64,000 nucleotides of DNA from Pseudomonas chlororaphis (GTDB lineage: Bacteria; Pseudomonadota; Gammaproteobacteria; Pseudomonadales; Pseudomonadaceae), in contig CP011020.1 of NCBI GenBank assembly GCA_001023535.1, positions 832,596 through 896,595 on the forward strand, written 5' to 3'. A program made the position numbers and the translations under genes. Below the pieces are notes generated by a model, which saw only the letters and a program-made list of their open reading frames with translations, was not told where the DNA came from and made no database searches. Positions 17,195 through 26,948 of this stretch are shown here, piece by piece; the stretch's first letter is position 1, and every line of letters starts with the position of its first letter.

Positions 17195-17207
17195 GCGGCG
17201 CTGGGGG

Positions 17208-18911
17208 TTACTGCCCGGCTGGCGCCAGTTCACGCAGCGGCTTGCCCTTGACCGGTGCGTCGCCGGCCACGTAGTACGGAGCGGTGCTGCGCGGCAGTGG
17301 CTTGCGGCCACGGATCTTGTCGGCGATTTTCTCGGCGATCATGATCGTCGGCGCGTTCAGGTTGCCGGTGGTGATGATCGGCATGATCGAGGCATCGACC
17401 ACCCGCAGGCCCTGCATGCCATGCACGCGCCCTTCGCCGTCCACCACCGCCATGTCGTCGGTGCCCATCTTGCACGAGCACGACGGGTGGAAGGCGGTTT
17501 CGGCGTGTTCGCGGATGAACTGATCCAGTTGCTCGTCCGTCTGCACCTCGATCCCCGGGCTGATCTCGCGCCCGCGGAACGGGTCCAGCGCCGGCTGCTG
17601 CATGATCTCGCGGGTCAGGCGGATGCCGTCGCGAAACTCCTGCCAGTCCTGCTCGGTCGCCATGTAGTTGAACAGGATGCTCGGGTGTTGGCGTGGGTCC
17701 TTGGACTTGGCCTGGATCCGACCGCGGCTGGGCGAACGCATCGAGCCCATGTGCGCCTGGAAGCCATGTTCCTTCACACCGTTGCTGCCGTTGTAGTTAA
17801 TCGCCACCGGCAGGAAGTGATACTGGATGTTCGGCCAATCGAACTCTGGACGAGAGCGGATGAAACCACCGGCCTCGAACTGGTTGCTGGCGCCGATGCC
17901 GGTGCCGTTGAACAGCCACTCGGCACCGATGGCCGGCTGGTTGTACCAGAGCAGCGATGGGTACAGCGAGACCGGCTGGGTGCAAGCGTATTGCAGGTAC
18001 AGTTCCAGATGGTCCTGCAGGTTTTCACCGACGCCGGGCAGGTCGTGGACCACCGGGATGTCGAGGCTTTCCAGCAGCTTGGCCGGGCCGACGCCGGAGC
18101 GTTGGAGGATCTGCGGCGAGGCGATGGCGCCGGAGCACAGCAGCACTTCCTTGCGGGCCCGGGCTTCGACGCGCTCTTCAGCGGCACCGACCAGGTAGCG
18201 CACGCCCACGGCACGCTTGCCTTCGAACACGATCTTGTCGGTCAGGGCGTGGGTGACGATGGTCAGGGTCGAACGCTTCTTGGCGATGTCGAGGTAGCCG
18301 CGAGCCGTGCTGGCGCGACGGCCGTTCGGCGTGACGGTGCGGTCCATCGGGCCGAAGCCTTCCTGCTGGTAGCCGTTGAGGTCATCGGTGCGCGGGTAGC
18401 CGGCCTGCACGCCGGCCTCGACCATGGCGTGGAACAGCGGGTTGTTGCCAGCCTTGGGCGTGGTCACGCTGACCGGGCCGTCGCCGCCGTGGTAGTCGTT
18501 CGGGCCGATGTCCCGGGTTTCGGCTTTCCTGAAATATGGCAGGCAGTCCAGGTAGGTCCAATCTTCCAGGCCGGGCAGCTTGGCCCAGTTGTCGTAGTCC
18601 AGGGCGTTGCCGCGGATGTAGCACATGCCGTTGATCAGCGACGAACCGCCCAGGCCCTTGCCTCGGCCACATTCCATGCGGCGGCCGTTCATGTGCGGCT
18701 CGGGATCGGTTTCGTAGGCCCAGTTATAGCGTCGACCTTGCAGTGGGAACGCCAGGGCGGCGGGCATTTGCGTGCGGAAATCCAGGCGATAGTCCGGGCC
18801 GCCGGCTTCCAGCAGCAGGACCGTGACGCCTTCGTCTTCGGTCAGGCGGGTGGCCAGGGTGTTACCGGCCGAGCCGGCACCGATGATGATGTAATCGAAT
18901 TCTTGGGACAT
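17208..18911 (-). CDS. betA: Choline dehydrogenase BetA
   Basis: This 567-residue membrane-associated GMC flavoenzyme oxidises choline to betaine aldehyde and can carry it on to glycine betaine. The N-terminal FAD motif is [19 protein letters not shown]. The GMC signature is [20 protein letters not shown] at about 88-107. The active-site His lies in [10 protein letters not shown] and the conserved Asn in [11 protein letters not shown] used ATG 18911 (MSQEFDY), with GAGGGTG upstream; a GTG three codons earlier is in frame. It is the last gene of betI-betB-betA, separated from betB by a REP doublet, so its expression may differ from that of betB. Confidence 0.95.
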   Translation of the reverse strand: MSQEFDYIIIGAGSAGNTLATRLTEDEGVTVLLLEAGGPDYRLDFRTQMPAALAFPLQGRRYNWAYETDPEPHMNGRRMECGRGKGLGGSSLINGMCYIRGNALDYDNWAKLPGLEDWTYLDCLPYFRKAETRDIGPNDYHGGDGPVSVTTPKAGNNPLFHAMVEAGVQAGYPRTDDLNGYQQEGFGPMDRTVTPNGRRASTARGYLDIAKKRSTLTIVTHALTDKIVFEGKRAVGVRYLVGAAEERVEARARKEVLLCSGAIASPQILQRSGVGPAKLLESLDIPVVHDLPGVGENLQDHLELYLQYACTQPVSLYPSLLWYNQPAIGAEWLFNGTGIGASNQFEAGGFIRSRPEFDWPNIQYHFLPVAINYNGSNGVKEHGFQAHMGSMRSPSRGRIQAKSKDPRQHPSILFNYMATEQDWQEFRDGIRLTREIMQQPALDPFRGREISPGIEVQTDEQLDQFIREHAETAFHPSCSCKMGTDDMAVVDGEGRVHGMQGLRVVDASIMPIITTGNLNAPTIMIAEKIADKIRGRKPLPRSTAPYYVAGDAPVKGKPLRELAPAGQ

Positions 18912-18971
18912 GAAAGGCACCCTCTTTTTGAGTTGGGTTCAGGTCGCGCTTGCCGGGGTGCCACGTAACCT

Positions 18972-19099
18972 GTGGCGAGGGGATTTATCCCCGTTCGGCT
19001 GCGCAGCAGTCGTAAACCGGCGACTGGACTTGTCTGGAGAACGGGGGGGCTTGGGAAGGGGCTGCTACGCAGCCCCACGGGGATAAATCCCCTCGCCAC
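18972..19099. repeat. REP doublet, 'GATTTATCCCC' type, inside the bet operon
   Basis: Inverted pair of GTGGCGAGGGGATTTATCCC between betB and betA. Its position between co-directional operon genes suggests a role in mRNA stability or partial termination, as known for other REPs. Confidence 0.85.
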
Positions 19100-19129
19100 A
19101 ACGGCGTTCACTCAAGATCTCGTCTCGGT

Positions 19130-20602
19130 TCAGAACACCGACGCGTAATCGCCCAGCTCGACCTGTACCGACTTGATGCGCGTGTAGTTGTTCAGCGAGC
19201 TGAGGCCGTTCTCGCGGCCCACGCCCGATTGCTTGTAGCCGCCCACCGGCATTTCGGCGGCGGACTCGCCCCAGGCGTTGATCCAGCAGATGCCGGCTTC
19301 GAGCTGGTGGATCACGCGGTGGGCGCGGTTCAGGTCGCGGGTCACGACGCCGGCGGCGAGGCCGAAGTCGGTGTCGTTGGCGCGGCGGATCACTTCTTCT
19401 TCGGTGTCGTAGGCGAGGATGCTCATCACCGGGCCGAAGATCTCTTCACGCACGATGGTCATCTCGTCGGTGCAGTCGGTGAACACGGTCGGGGCGACGA
19501 ACGCGCCCTTGGCGAATTCGCCCTCGGTCAGCCGAGCGCCGCCGCACAGCAGCCGAGCGCCTTCGGCCTTGCCGTTCTCGATGTAGCCCAACACGCTTTC
19601 CATGTGGGCGAAGCTCACCAGCGGGCCGAAGTTGGTGTTCTCGTCTTCCGGGTTGCCAATGCGGATGCGTGCCACGCGCTCGACGATCTTGGCTTCGAAC
19701 GCCGCCTTGAGGTGGCTCGGGACGAACACGCGGGTGCCGTTGGTGCAGACCTGGCCGGAACTGTAGAAGTTGGCCATCATCGCGGTGTCGGCGGCGCGAT
19801 CCAGGTCGGCGTCGTCGAAGATGATCAACGGCGACTTGCCGCCCAGTTCCATGGTCACGTCCTTGAGCGACGAGCTCGAGGCGCTGGCCATGACTTTCTT
19901 GCCGGTGTCGGTGCCGCCGGTGAAGGAAACCTTCTCAATGCGCGGGTGCTCGGTCAGCCAGGTGCCGACTTCACGGCCGCTGCCGGTCAGTACGTTGAAC
20001 ACACCCGCTGGAACGCCGGCCTCGGTGTAGATCTCGGCCAGTTTGAGGGTGGTCAGCGACGTGACTTCGCTCGGCTTGAAGATCATGGCGTTGCCGGCCG
20101 CCAGGGCTGGGGCCGACTTCCACAGGGCGATCTGGATCGGGTAGTTCCACGCACCGATACCGGCCACCACGCCCAATGGCTCGCGACGGGTGTAGACGAA
20201 CGAGGTGGTGCGCAGCGGCACCTGCTCGCCTTCGATGGCAGGCACCAGGCCGGCGTAGTATTCCAGCACGTCGGCGCCGGTCACGATGTCGACGTAGCGG
20301 GTTTCGGAATAGGCCTTGCCGGTGTCGAGGGTTTCCAGGGCCGCCAGTTCATCGTTGCGCTCGCGCAGGATGTCCACGGCCCGGCGCAGGATGCGCGAAC
20401 GTTGCATGGCGGTCATCGCGGCCCAGACTTTCTGGCCCTTTTCAGCGCTGACCACGGCGCGCTCGACGTCTTCCTTCGTTGCACGCTGCACCAGGGCGAG
20501 CACTTCACCGTTGGCAGGGTTGATGGCTTCGAAAGTGGCGTCGCCGCTGGCATCGCTGTAGGCGCCATCGATGTAGAGTTTTTGCAGTTCGAAACGGGCC
20601 AT
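19130..20602 (-). CDS. betB: Betaine aldehyde dehydrogenase BetB
   Basis: This 490-residue NAD(P)-dependent aldehyde dehydrogenase converts betaine aldehyde to glycine betaine. The catalytic residues fall at the positions usual for the family: Cys286 in [10 protein letters not shown] and the general base Glu252 in [24 protein letters not shown] is the cofactor-binding Asn region. ATG 20602 follows GAGGATTTT. It is the middle gene of betI-betB-betA, 80 bp downstream of betI, and should be under BetI repression released by choline. Confidence 0.95.
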   Translation of the reverse strand: MARFELQKLYIDGAYSDASGDATFEAINPANGEVLALVQRATKEDVERAVVSAEKGQKVWAAMTAMQRSRILRRAVDILRERNDELAALETLDTGKAYSETRYVDIVTGADVLEYYAGLVPAIEGEQVPLRTTSFVYTRREPLGVVAGIGAWNYPIQIALWKSAPALAAGNAMIFKPSEVTSLTTLKLAEIYTEAGVPAGVFNVLTGSGREVGTWLTEHPRIEKVSFTGGTDTGKKVMASASSSSLKDVTMELGGKSPLIIFDDADLDRAADTAMMANFYSSGQVCTNGTRVFVPSHLKAAFEAKIVERVARIRIGNPEDENTNFGPLVSFAHMESVLGYIENGKAEGARLLCGGARLTEGEFAKGAFVAPTVFTDCTDEMTIVREEIFGPVMSILAYDTEEEVIRRANDTDFGLAAGVVTRDLNRAHRVIHQLEAGICWINAWGESAAEMPVGGYKQSGVGRENGLSSLNNYTRIKSVQVELGDYASVF

Positions 20603-20682
20603 AAAATCCTCGCAAGTGCATGAGTGGTTGGCTGCCACCGGGAGCGTGTCGTTTACAGCTGACTACGCGGTTCGGTGACGGT

Positions 20683-21303
20683 TCAGGAACCGAGCGATTC
20701 TGTGTGCTCTGACGTTCCTGCCTTGGCCAGTTGGAAGTCCATGTATTCGTAAGCGATCCGGTGCGCCTGGGCGGTATCGAACGCGTCTCCCGACAACGCC
20801 CCGCGCAGCCACAAGCCGTCAATCAGCGCGGCCAGGCCCCGCGCCGCACTGCGGGCCTCATCGAGGGGCAATGCGCGGCGGAACTGGCAACACAGGTTGG
20901 AATACAGACGGTGATCGTTGATCCGCTGCAACCTGTGCAGTGACGGGTGATGCATGCTGGTGGCCCAGAAGGCCAGCCAGGTTTTCATGGCCGGGCCATT
21001 GACCTGGCTGGCGTCGAAGTTGCCTTCGATGATCACCTGCAGGTGGGCCCGTGGGCTGGAATCCTCGAGCGCCTGGCGTCGCGCGGTGACGTTCTCGCTC
21101 AGGACAGTCATCAGGTACTGGGCCGTAGCCGCGATCAGGCCGTTCTTGTCCTGAAAGTAGTGACTGATGATGCCGTTCGAGACACCCGCCAGACGGGCGA
21201 TCAGCGCGATGCTGGCGTCCCCCATGCCCACCTGATCGACCGCCTGCAACGTGGCTTCGATCAATTGCTGGCGGCGGATGGGTTGCATACCGACCTTGGG
21301 CAT
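20683..21303 (-). CDS. betI: Choline-responsive TetR-family repressor BetI
   Basis: This 206-residue TetR-type regulator has its DNA-binding helix-turn-helix in the first 55 residues ([20 protein letters not shown]). The ligand domain behind it is typical of BetI, with [14 protein letters not shown] near residue 160. It represses betIBA and is released by choline. ATG 21303 has a clear GAGGAG site. A perfect 20-bp palindrome 50 bp upstream of the start is the likely autoregulatory operator. In PAO1 a betT transporter gene sits beyond betI; here only a REP doublet separates betI from choV. Confidence 0.95.
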   Translation of the reverse strand: MPKVGMQPIRRQQLIEATLQAVDQVGMGDASIALIARLAGVSNGIISHYFQDKNGLIAATAQYLMTVLSENVTARRQALEDSSPRAHLQVIIEGNFDASQVNGPAMKTWLAFWATSMHHPSLHRLQRINDHRLYSNLCCQFRRALPLDEARSAARGLAALIDGLWLRGALSGDAFDTAQAHRIAYEYMDFQLAKAGTSEHTESLGS

Positions 21304-21352
21304 TGGGTGACTTCTCCTCGGTCTTGATGGGTGAGGAAGAGTCTATTTTGTT

Positions 21353-21372
21353 TTGATTGAACGTTCAATCAA
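21353..21372. promoter_or_regulatory. Probable BetI operator
   Basis: TTGATTGAACGTTCAATCAA is a perfect 20-bp palindrome, 50-69 bp upstream of the betI start codon. The ATTGAA/TTCAAT half-sites fit the type of operator bound by BetI. The surrounding AT-rich stretch (TATTTTGTTTTGATT) is a plausible promoter core, so binding would block transcription of betIBA. Confidence 0.85.
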
Positions 21373-21430
21373 TAAAAAATCGAACGGTTTTCGAGAAGCA
21401 AGCACTCACGGTCCATAAAGCAAAAACCCT

Positions 21431-21515
21431 GTGGGAGCGGGCTTGCTCGCGAAGCGCTATGCCGCCACCCAATCGTGACGTAGACACCGCATTCGCGAGC
21501 AAGCCCGCTCCCACA
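21431..21515. repeat. REP doublet, 'GCTTGCTCGCGA' type
   Basis: Inverted pair directly after the choV stop and before the betI promoter; a likely transcript boundary between choXWV and betIBA. Confidence 0.85.
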
Positions 21516-21525
21516 GGGTTGAGGC

Positions 21526-22704
21526 TTAGCCCAGGTTCTTGCCGAGCAGGGCGTGGTACAGCTCGCTGTCACCGAGGATCCCGACCACTTTCTGGTTATC
21601 GTGAAGCACCAGTTTGTTGCCGGTCTGGTAACGGATCTGCAAGGCATCGCGCATGCCGATGTTGGAGTCCACCAGGGTCGGACGGCGGCCCAGTTCTTCC
21701 ACCGATTGGCCCGGTGCCCAGTTTTGCAGGTCCAGTGCCGCGCCGTTCTGGCGGGCGCCCTTGATGGTGTTGCCTTCGGCCAGGTCGAGCCAGGAGTCGC
21801 CGCCCGGGTCCAGGCAGACCGAACCGTTGATGCGCTTGCAGTTGTCCAGGGTGCGCATCAGGCTGCGACCGCAGAGCACGTTGAGCGGGTTGGTGTGGGC
21901 AACGAAGGTGCGCACGTAGTCGTCCGCCGGGTTCAGCACGATTTCTTCCGGCTTGCTGTACTGGATGATCTTGCCGTCCTTCATGATCGCGATCCGGGTG
22001 CCCAGTTTCAGGGCTTCGTCCAGGTCATGGCTGACGAACACGATGGTCTTTTGCAGTTTGCGTTGCAGCTCCAGCAGTTCGTCCTGCAAACCCTGGCGGA
22101 TCAGTGGGTCGAGGGCCGAGAACGGTTCGTCCATCAGCAGGATGTCGGCGTCCATCGCCAGGGCGCGGGCCAGGCCGACCCGTTGCTGCATACCGCCGGA
22201 CAGCTCGTCGGGTTTCTTGTTGCGCCACTGGGTCAGGCCTACCAGCTCGAGTTTTTCATCCACCAGCTTGCGCCGTTCCTTCTCGGGACGGCCCTGCATT
22301 TCCAGGCCGAAGCTGATGTTCTCGCGCACGGTCAGCCAAGGCATCAGGGCGAACTTCTGGAACACCATGGCGATGCGCTTGGTGCGCATCATCTTCAGTT
22401 CGGCGGGGGAGCAGGAGGCGATGTCGATTTGCCGCCCTTCGTGCTCGACGAACAACTTGCCACGGCTGACGGTGTTCAAACCGTTGATGCAGCGCAGCAG
22501 GCTGGATTTGCCTGAGCCGGAAAGACCCATCAGGACACAGATTTCGCCCTTCTCGATGGACAGGCTGGCCTTCTCCACGCCGACGATCAGGCCGGTCTGC
22601 TGCAGGATCTCGGGGCGCGAAAAACCCTTGTCCAAGAGTTCCAGCGCGGCCTTGGGACGGCTGGAGAAAATAACATCGACGTCTTCGAAACGAATGATGC
22701 TCAT
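21526..22704 (-). CDS. choV: Choline/betaine ABC transporter ATP-binding protein ChoV (CbcV)
   Basis: This 392-residue ATPase subunit of a quaternary-amine importer has Walker A GLSGSGKSS, signature LSGGMQQRVGLARAL, Walker B ILLMDEPFSALD and the H-loop in VFVSHDLDEAL. The C-terminal ~115 residues are a CBS-like regulatory region typical of the ProV/OpuAA subfamily. The start codon overlaps the choW stop by 4 bp (ATGA), so the subunits are translationally coupled. It corresponds to cbcV of PAO1, where CbcV serves several binding proteins for choline, betaine and carnitine. CaiX further on may share it. Confidence 0.95.
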   Translation of the reverse strand: MSIIRFEDVDVIFSSRPKAALELLDKGFSRPEILQQTGLIVGVEKASLSIEKGEICVLMGLSGSGKSSLLRCINGLNTVSRGKLFVEHEGRQIDIASCSPAELKMMRTKRIAMVFQKFALMPWLTVRENISFGLEMQGRPEKERRKLVDEKLELVGLTQWRNKKPDELSGGMQQRVGLARALAMDADILLMDEPFSALDPLIRQGLQDELLELQRKLQKTIVFVSHDLDEALKLGTRIAIMKDGKIIQYSKPEEIVLNPADDYVRTFVAHTNPLNVLCGRSLMRTLDNCKRINGSVCLDPGGDSWLDLAEGNTIKGARQNGAALDLQNWAPGQSVEELGRRPTLVDSNIGMRDALQIRYQTGNKLVLHDNQKVVGILGDSELYHALLGKNLG

Positions 22705-23546
22705 GCGTCACCCCCTACCTTGGCGTCGGGTTGTTTGCAGATTCGGTCGAGCATGATCGCCAGCAATACGATCGCCAGGCCTGCTTCGAAGCCCAGGGCG
22801 ATATCAGCGGTGTTCAGTGCGTTGACCACGGGTTTGCCCAGGCCATCGGCACCTACCAGTGCGGCGATCACCACCATCGACAACGACAGCATGATGCACT
22901 GGGTGATACCGGCCGCGATGCTCGGCATCGCATGGGGCAGTTCGATACGCGACAGGAGCTGGCGACGGGAGCAGCCAAAGGCCTTGCCCGCGTCCATCAA
23001 TTCTTCCGGAACGTCGCGGATGCCCAGGTAAGTCAGGCGGATGGGCGCGGCAATCGCGAACACCACCGTGGAGATCAGGCCCGGGACCACACCCAGACCG
23101 AACAGGGTCAGGGTAGGAATGAGGTAGACGAAGGTCGGTACGGTCTGCATCAGATCGAGTACCGGACGCATCAGGGTGTAGAACATCGGCTTGTGCGCGG
23201 CAACAATGCCCAGCGGCACACCGATCACGACGCAGACCAGGGTAGCGAAGAGCACCTGGGCCAGGGTTTCCATGGTTTCCTGCCAGTACCCCAGGTTGAG
23301 GATCAGCAGGAAGGAGGCGATGACGAATACGGTGAGGCCCCATTTGCGCTGGATGAAATGCGCCAGCAGGGCTATGAGGCCGATCAAGGCCAGTGGGTTG
23401 AACCAGGTCAGCGCAAACGTCACGCCGTGAATCATCGTTTCCAGGAACAGTGCGATGGAGTCGAAGGTGCTGGCGCCAACTTGCGTCAACCATTCGACAA
23501 AGCCCGCAATGTACTGGCCTAAAGGTATTTTCTGATCAATGAGCAT
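22701..23546 (-). CDS. choW: Choline/betaine ABC transporter permease ChoW (CbcW)
   Basis: This 281-residue permease of the ProW/OpuAB type has about six to seven membrane helices. The coupling EAA-like loop (DAGKAFGCSRRQLLSRIELPHAMP) is near residues 180-203; note it in two halves, DAGKAFGCSRRQ and LLSRIELPHAMP. The start at ATG 23546 (MLIDQKIPLG) fits homologues. Upstream in-frame starts at 23564 and 23582 exist and none has a strong binding site. It lies 70 bp after choX and overlaps choV. Confidence 0.9.
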   Translation of the reverse strand: MLIDQKIPLGQYIAGFVEWLTQVGASTFDSIALFLETMIHGVTFALTWFNPLALIGLIALLAHFIQRKWGLTVFVIASFLLILNLGYWQETMETLAQVLFATLVCVVIGVPLGIVAAHKPMFYTLMRPVLDLMQTVPTFVYLIPTLTLFGLGVVPGLISTVVFAIAAPIRLTYLGIRDVPEELMDAGKAFGCSRRQLLSRIELPHAMPSIAAGITQCIMLSLSMVVIAALVGADGLGKPVVNALNTADIALGFEAGLAIVLLAIMLDRICKQPDAKVGGDA

Positions 23547-23616
23547 GGTAGTGAACGTCCGCATGCAAGGGATAAACAGCACGGGCGAGCGAACTCGCCC
23601 GGCATAACATGAGCGA

Positions 23617-24564
23617 TTACTGCGCGAGCTTGGCTTTCACGGCCTCCAGGCCAGGTTTACCGTCAATGGTGGTCACGCCAGCGAGCCAGGTATCGAGCAC
23701 CTGTGGGTTTTTCTTCAGCCAGGCCTTGGCCGCGGCTTCAGGTTTCATCTTGTCGTCCAGGACGTTGCCCATCAGCGAGCTTTCCATGTCGACGGTGAAT
23801 TCGAGGTTCTTCAGCAGTTGCCCAACGTTGCTGCATTCCTGGCTGTAGCCTTTGCGCGTGTTGGTGGCCACGGTGGCGGCGCCGAAGTCCGGGCCGAAGA
23901 AGTCATCGCCGCCGGTCAGGTACTGGATCTTGAAGCGGGTGTTCATCGGGTGCGGTGCCCACCCCAGGAACACCACGTCGGTGCCGCGTTTCGAGGCTCG
24001 GTCAACCTGCGAGAGCATGCCGGCTTCGCTCGATTCGACCACTTTGAAACCGGCGTCCTTCAGGCCGAAGGCGTTCTTGTCGATCATGCTCTGGATCAGG
24101 CGGTTGCCGTCGTTGCCGGGTTCGATCCCGTAGATCTTGCCGTCCAGTTCCTTCTTGAATTTGGGGATGTCGGCGAAGTCGTGCAGGCCTTTGTCATACA
24201 GACCCTGGGGGACGGCGAGGGTGTACTTGGCGCCCTTGAGGTTGGTGCGCACGGTCTCCACGGTGCCGGCATCGCGGTAGGCCTTGATGTCGTTCTCCAT
24301 GGTCGGCATCCAGTTGCCGAGGAACACGTCCATGTTCTTGCCGTCGGCCAGGGACTTGTAGGTGACCGGTACGGAGATCATGGTGGTCTTGGTCTTGTAG
24401 CCCAGGGCTTCGAGTACCACGCTGGTGGTGGCGGTGGTCACGGTGATGTCGGTCCAACCGACGTCGGAAAAGTTAACGGTGCTGCATTGTGCGGGTTCTG
24501 CAGCGTTGGCCAGCATCGGAAGACTCAGGATGGCGGCCAACAACAACGGCGTGGAACCTTTCAT
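23617..24564 (-). CDS. choX: Choline/betaine-binding periplasmic protein ChoX (CbcX)
   Basis: This 315-residue OpuAC-type binding protein has a signal peptide (LLLAAILSLPMLANA, cleavage near residue 21). The mature protein begins AEPAQCSTVNFSDVGWTDIT. Trp-rich segments that form the quaternary-ammonium aromatic cage in this family are visible (GNWMPTMEND, FLGWAPHPMN). AGGAGT precedes ATG 24564. It heads the choXWV operon. The paralogue caiX at 32558 shares the fold and motif order, and both may use ChoWV. Confidence 0.95.
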   Translation of the reverse strand: MKGSTPLLLAAILSLPMLANAAEPAQCSTVNFSDVGWTDITVTTATTSVVLEALGYKTKTTMISVPVTYKSLADGKNMDVFLGNWMPTMENDIKAYRDAGTVETVRTNLKGAKYTLAVPQGLYDKGLHDFADIPKFKKELDGKIYGIEPGNDGNRLIQSMIDKNAFGLKDAGFKVVESSEAGMLSQVDRASKRGTDVVFLGWAPHPMNTRFKIQYLTGGDDFFGPDFGAATVATNTRKGYSQECSNVGQLLKNLEFTVDMESSLMGNVLDDKMKPEAAAKAWLKKNPQVLDTWLAGVTTIDGKPGLEAVKAKLAQ

Positions 24565-24988
24565 GGGTGGACTCCTGGTGTTTTATCGGCGGTGTCCTGT
24601 CAGGACAGCCGCACGCTTTTTGGATGTTGCGGTTGGCGGCGCGTGGGCACTCTCTGACACGCGGCCTTGCAAACGAGCCGTAACTGATCATGTACCAGCG
24701 CAAATCTGACGCCTACAGGGTGGGTCGTATCCAGTACAGGGATGGTCGCATCCAGTGTCGGTGACGTCGTTTACAGATTTTTTCCGCCCCAGGGAGCCGT
24801 CTGACACGCAGAAAAACGGCGAAAACGGAGCAAAAGAGCGGCGGCGTTGGCGGGCATGATTGCGTCGGTGTCAGACGTCGGGCACCTGGGCAAAAGCCGG
24901 ATGATGCGGCCATCCCGGCGTTGAGCGTAGCAGCTCCGTCACCGGACGCTTCGGCGCCCGCACATGCCCGTTCTGGAGACTCTCGGCA
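24565..24988. promoter_or_regulatory. Divergent regulatory region choX / sdaB
   Basis: These 424 bp hold no gene and carry the outward promoters of choXWV (minus) and sdaB (plus). In PAO1 GbdR activates the cbcX promoter, so a GbdR site is expected here, but I cannot place it by eye. The only clear symmetric element is the palindrome at 24593-24607. Confidence 0.5.
24593..24607. promoter_or_regulatory. Palindrome in the choX leader
   Basis: TGTCCTG-T-CAGGACA is a perfect inverted repeat with a single-base centre, 29-43 bp upstream of the choX ATG. It could be an operator or a small mRNA hairpin. I cannot assign a binding protein. Confidence 0.35.
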
Positions 24989-26365
24989 ATGGCAATCAGC
25001 GTGTTCGACCTGTTCAAAATCGGTATCGGCCCGTCCAGTTCCCACACCGTGGGGCCCATGCGGGCGGCGGCGTTGTTTGTCGAGGCGTTGCGGGCCAAGG
25101 CCTTGCTGCACGACGTGCGTCGGGTCGAGGTGCAGTTGTACGGTTCGTTGTCGGCCACCGGCATCGGCCACGGCAGCGATAACGCGGTGATCATGGGGCT
25201 GATGGGCGAATGGCCCGACGCGATCGATCCGTCGCAAATCGGCACGCGCATCACGCTGCTGCGGGAAACCGAAACCCTGCTGCTCGACGGCCGCCTGCCG
25301 GTGCCGTTCATCTGGTCGCGGGACATGCGCCTGATCGACGAGAACCTGCCGTTCCACCCCAACGCGATGACGCTGGTGGCCGAGGGCGACAGCGGCGAGC
25401 TGCACCGTGACACCTATTATTCCGTCGGCGGCGGCTTCGTCGTCGACCAGGCCCAGGCGTCCAGTGGTGTCGTGGATCTGGACACCACGCAACTGCCTTA
25501 CGATTTTTCCAGCGCCGAGGAGTTGCTCGAACTGTGTCGCACCCACAACCTGCGGGTGGCCGAATTGATGATGGCCAACGAAAAGGTCTGGCGCTCGGAG
25601 GAAGAGATTCGCACCGGGCTGATGAAGCTCTGGCGCGCCATGCAGGATTGCGTCGAGCACGGCCTCAAGCATGAAGGCATTCTTCCGGGTGGTTTGAATG
25701 TGCGCCGGCGCGCGGCCAAGCTGCACCGCAGCCTGCAAGAGTTGAACAAGCCGAACGTCATCGGCTCGACCCTCAGTGCCATGGAATGGGTCAACCTGTT
25801 CGCCCTGGCGGTCAACGAGGAAAACGCCGCCGGCGGGCGCATGGTCACGGCGCCGACCAACGGCGCGGCGGGGATCATCCCGGCGGTGCTGCATTACTTC
25901 ATGAAATTCAGCGAGGCCGTCACCGACGCCAACGTGGTCGATTACTTCCTCGGGGCGGCGGCGGTGGGGATCCTGTGTAAGAAGAATGCCTCGATCTCCG
26001 GTGCCGAAGTCGGCTGCCAGGGCGAAGTGGGTTCGGCTTGCGCCATGGCGGCGGCTGGCCTGGCGGAGATCCTCGGCGCCACGCCGGAGCAATTGTGCAA
26101 CGCCGCGGAAATCGGCCTGGAGCATAACCTCGGCCTGACCTGCGACCCGGTCGGTGGCCTGGTGCAGGTGCCGTGCATCGAGCGCAATGCAATCGCCGCG
26201 GTGAAAGCCATCAACGCCGCACAAATGGCGCTGCGCGGTGACGGCCAGCACTTCATTTCCCTGGACCGGGTGATCCGCACCATGCGCGATACCGGCGCCG
26301 ACATGCATGACAAATACAAAGAGACTTCGCGCGGTGGCTTGGCGGTGAGCGCGGTGGAGTGCTGA
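24989..26365 (+). CDS. sdaB: L-serine ammonia-lyase SdaB (iron-sulfur type)
   Basis: This 458-residue iron-sulfur serine dehydratase converts L-serine to pyruvate and ammonia. The N-terminus has the family motif [15 protein letters not shown]. The C-terminal catalytic domain has the [4Fe-4S] cysteines in [35 protein letters not shown] and GLTCDPVGG. The position next to choX and gbdR is conserved with PAO1. It makes sense because betaine catabolism through sarcosine and glycine yields serine. The start is ATG 24989 with GGAGA upstream. Confidence 0.95.
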   Translation: MAISVFDLFKIGIGPSSSHTVGPMRAAALFVEALRAKALLHDVRRVEVQLYGSLSATGIGHGSDNAVIMGLMGEWPDAIDPSQIGTRITLLRETETLLLDGRLPVPFIWSRDMRLIDENLPFHPNAMTLVAEGDSGELHRDTYYSVGGGFVVDQAQASSGVVDLDTTQLPYDFSSAEELLELCRTHNLRVAELMMANEKVWRSEEEIRTGLMKLWRAMQDCVEHGLKHEGILPGGLNVRRRAAKLHRSLQELNKPNVIGSTLSAMEWVNLFALAVNEENAAGGRMVTAPTNGAAGIIPAVLHYFMKFSEAVTDANVVDYFLGAAAVGILCKKNASISGAEVGCQGEVGSACAMAAAGLAEILGATPEQLCNAAEIGLEHNLGLTCDPVGGLVQVPCIERNAIAAVKAINAAQMALRGDGQHFISLDRVIRTMRDTGADMHDKYKETSRGGLAVSAVEC

Positions 26366-26388
26366 GGCACGCATTGTCGGGGCTCTCT

Positions 26389-26519
26389 GTGGCGAGGGAG
26401 CTTGCTCCCGCTGGGTTGCGAAGCAACCCCAAGGCCTGATCTCGCGGTGTTTCACCGTTATCGTCTAAATAGGATTTGCGACCGCTGCGCGGTCGAGCGG
26501 GAGCAAGCTCCCTCGCCAC
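26389..26519. repeat. REP doublet, 'GCTTGCTCCC' type
   Basis: Inverted REP pair 24 bp after the sdaB stop; a probable transcript end. Confidence 0.85.
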
Positions 26520-26815
26520 GGGTTACGCTTCAAATCGCTCGAAAAATGAGCAGCAAGACGAAATGCGCCACCTTTTAGCGCGTCGCAAACAGACAAGACA
26601 CCCCATGACGAACCGGCCCTTGCATCGCGCTCGACCGTTCGTCATCCGCGCCTGTGGTGATACCCCTCGCGCAAGCGGCGCAGCCCAGTTCCCACAAGTG
26701 CTACCGAACTGCTCACAGCTCGCTGTGACAGCCGACTGTCGCCACTGATGGCGCCTATAACCCATGCCGAACGCGTGCCCTGTGTAGACGGGTTGCGATG
26801 TCGTTTTCAGGATTT

Positions 26816-26833
26816 ATTGAATGCATATTCAAT
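26816..26833. promoter_or_regulatory. Inverted repeat upstream of gbdR
   Basis: ATTGAAT-GCAT-ATTCAAT has 7-bp arms and lies about 115 bp before the gbdR start. The ATTGAA/TTCAAT half-sites are the same as in the betI operator but are set 4 bp further apart. It may be a site for a TetR-type regulator or part of an AT-rich promoter. Confidence 0.4.
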
Positions 26834-26948
26834 TTTAGGCACGGCATTTGCTCTACCCCGATAAAGCCCGTCTCTCGCCAGAGAACGATGGCCATAACAA
26901 GAGCCTCCGCCTGAGGCCATCACCCGCTTTGTGTGAGGAGATACCGCG

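Larger units (their letters stand above)
26366..26948. promoter_or_regulatory. Intergenic region sdaB-gbdR
   Basis: These 583 bp have no recognisable gene. A REP doublet (26389-26519) follows sdaB. The remaining about 430 bp form the gbdR upstream region and include an inverted repeat at 26816-26833, listed separately. Short open frames here lack binding sites and domain features. Confidence 0.5.

Noticed and set aside
24713..26455. A 580-codon minus-strand frame across sdaB
   Set aside because: Antisense to sdaB, ends in REP-derived sequence and lacks any family feature.
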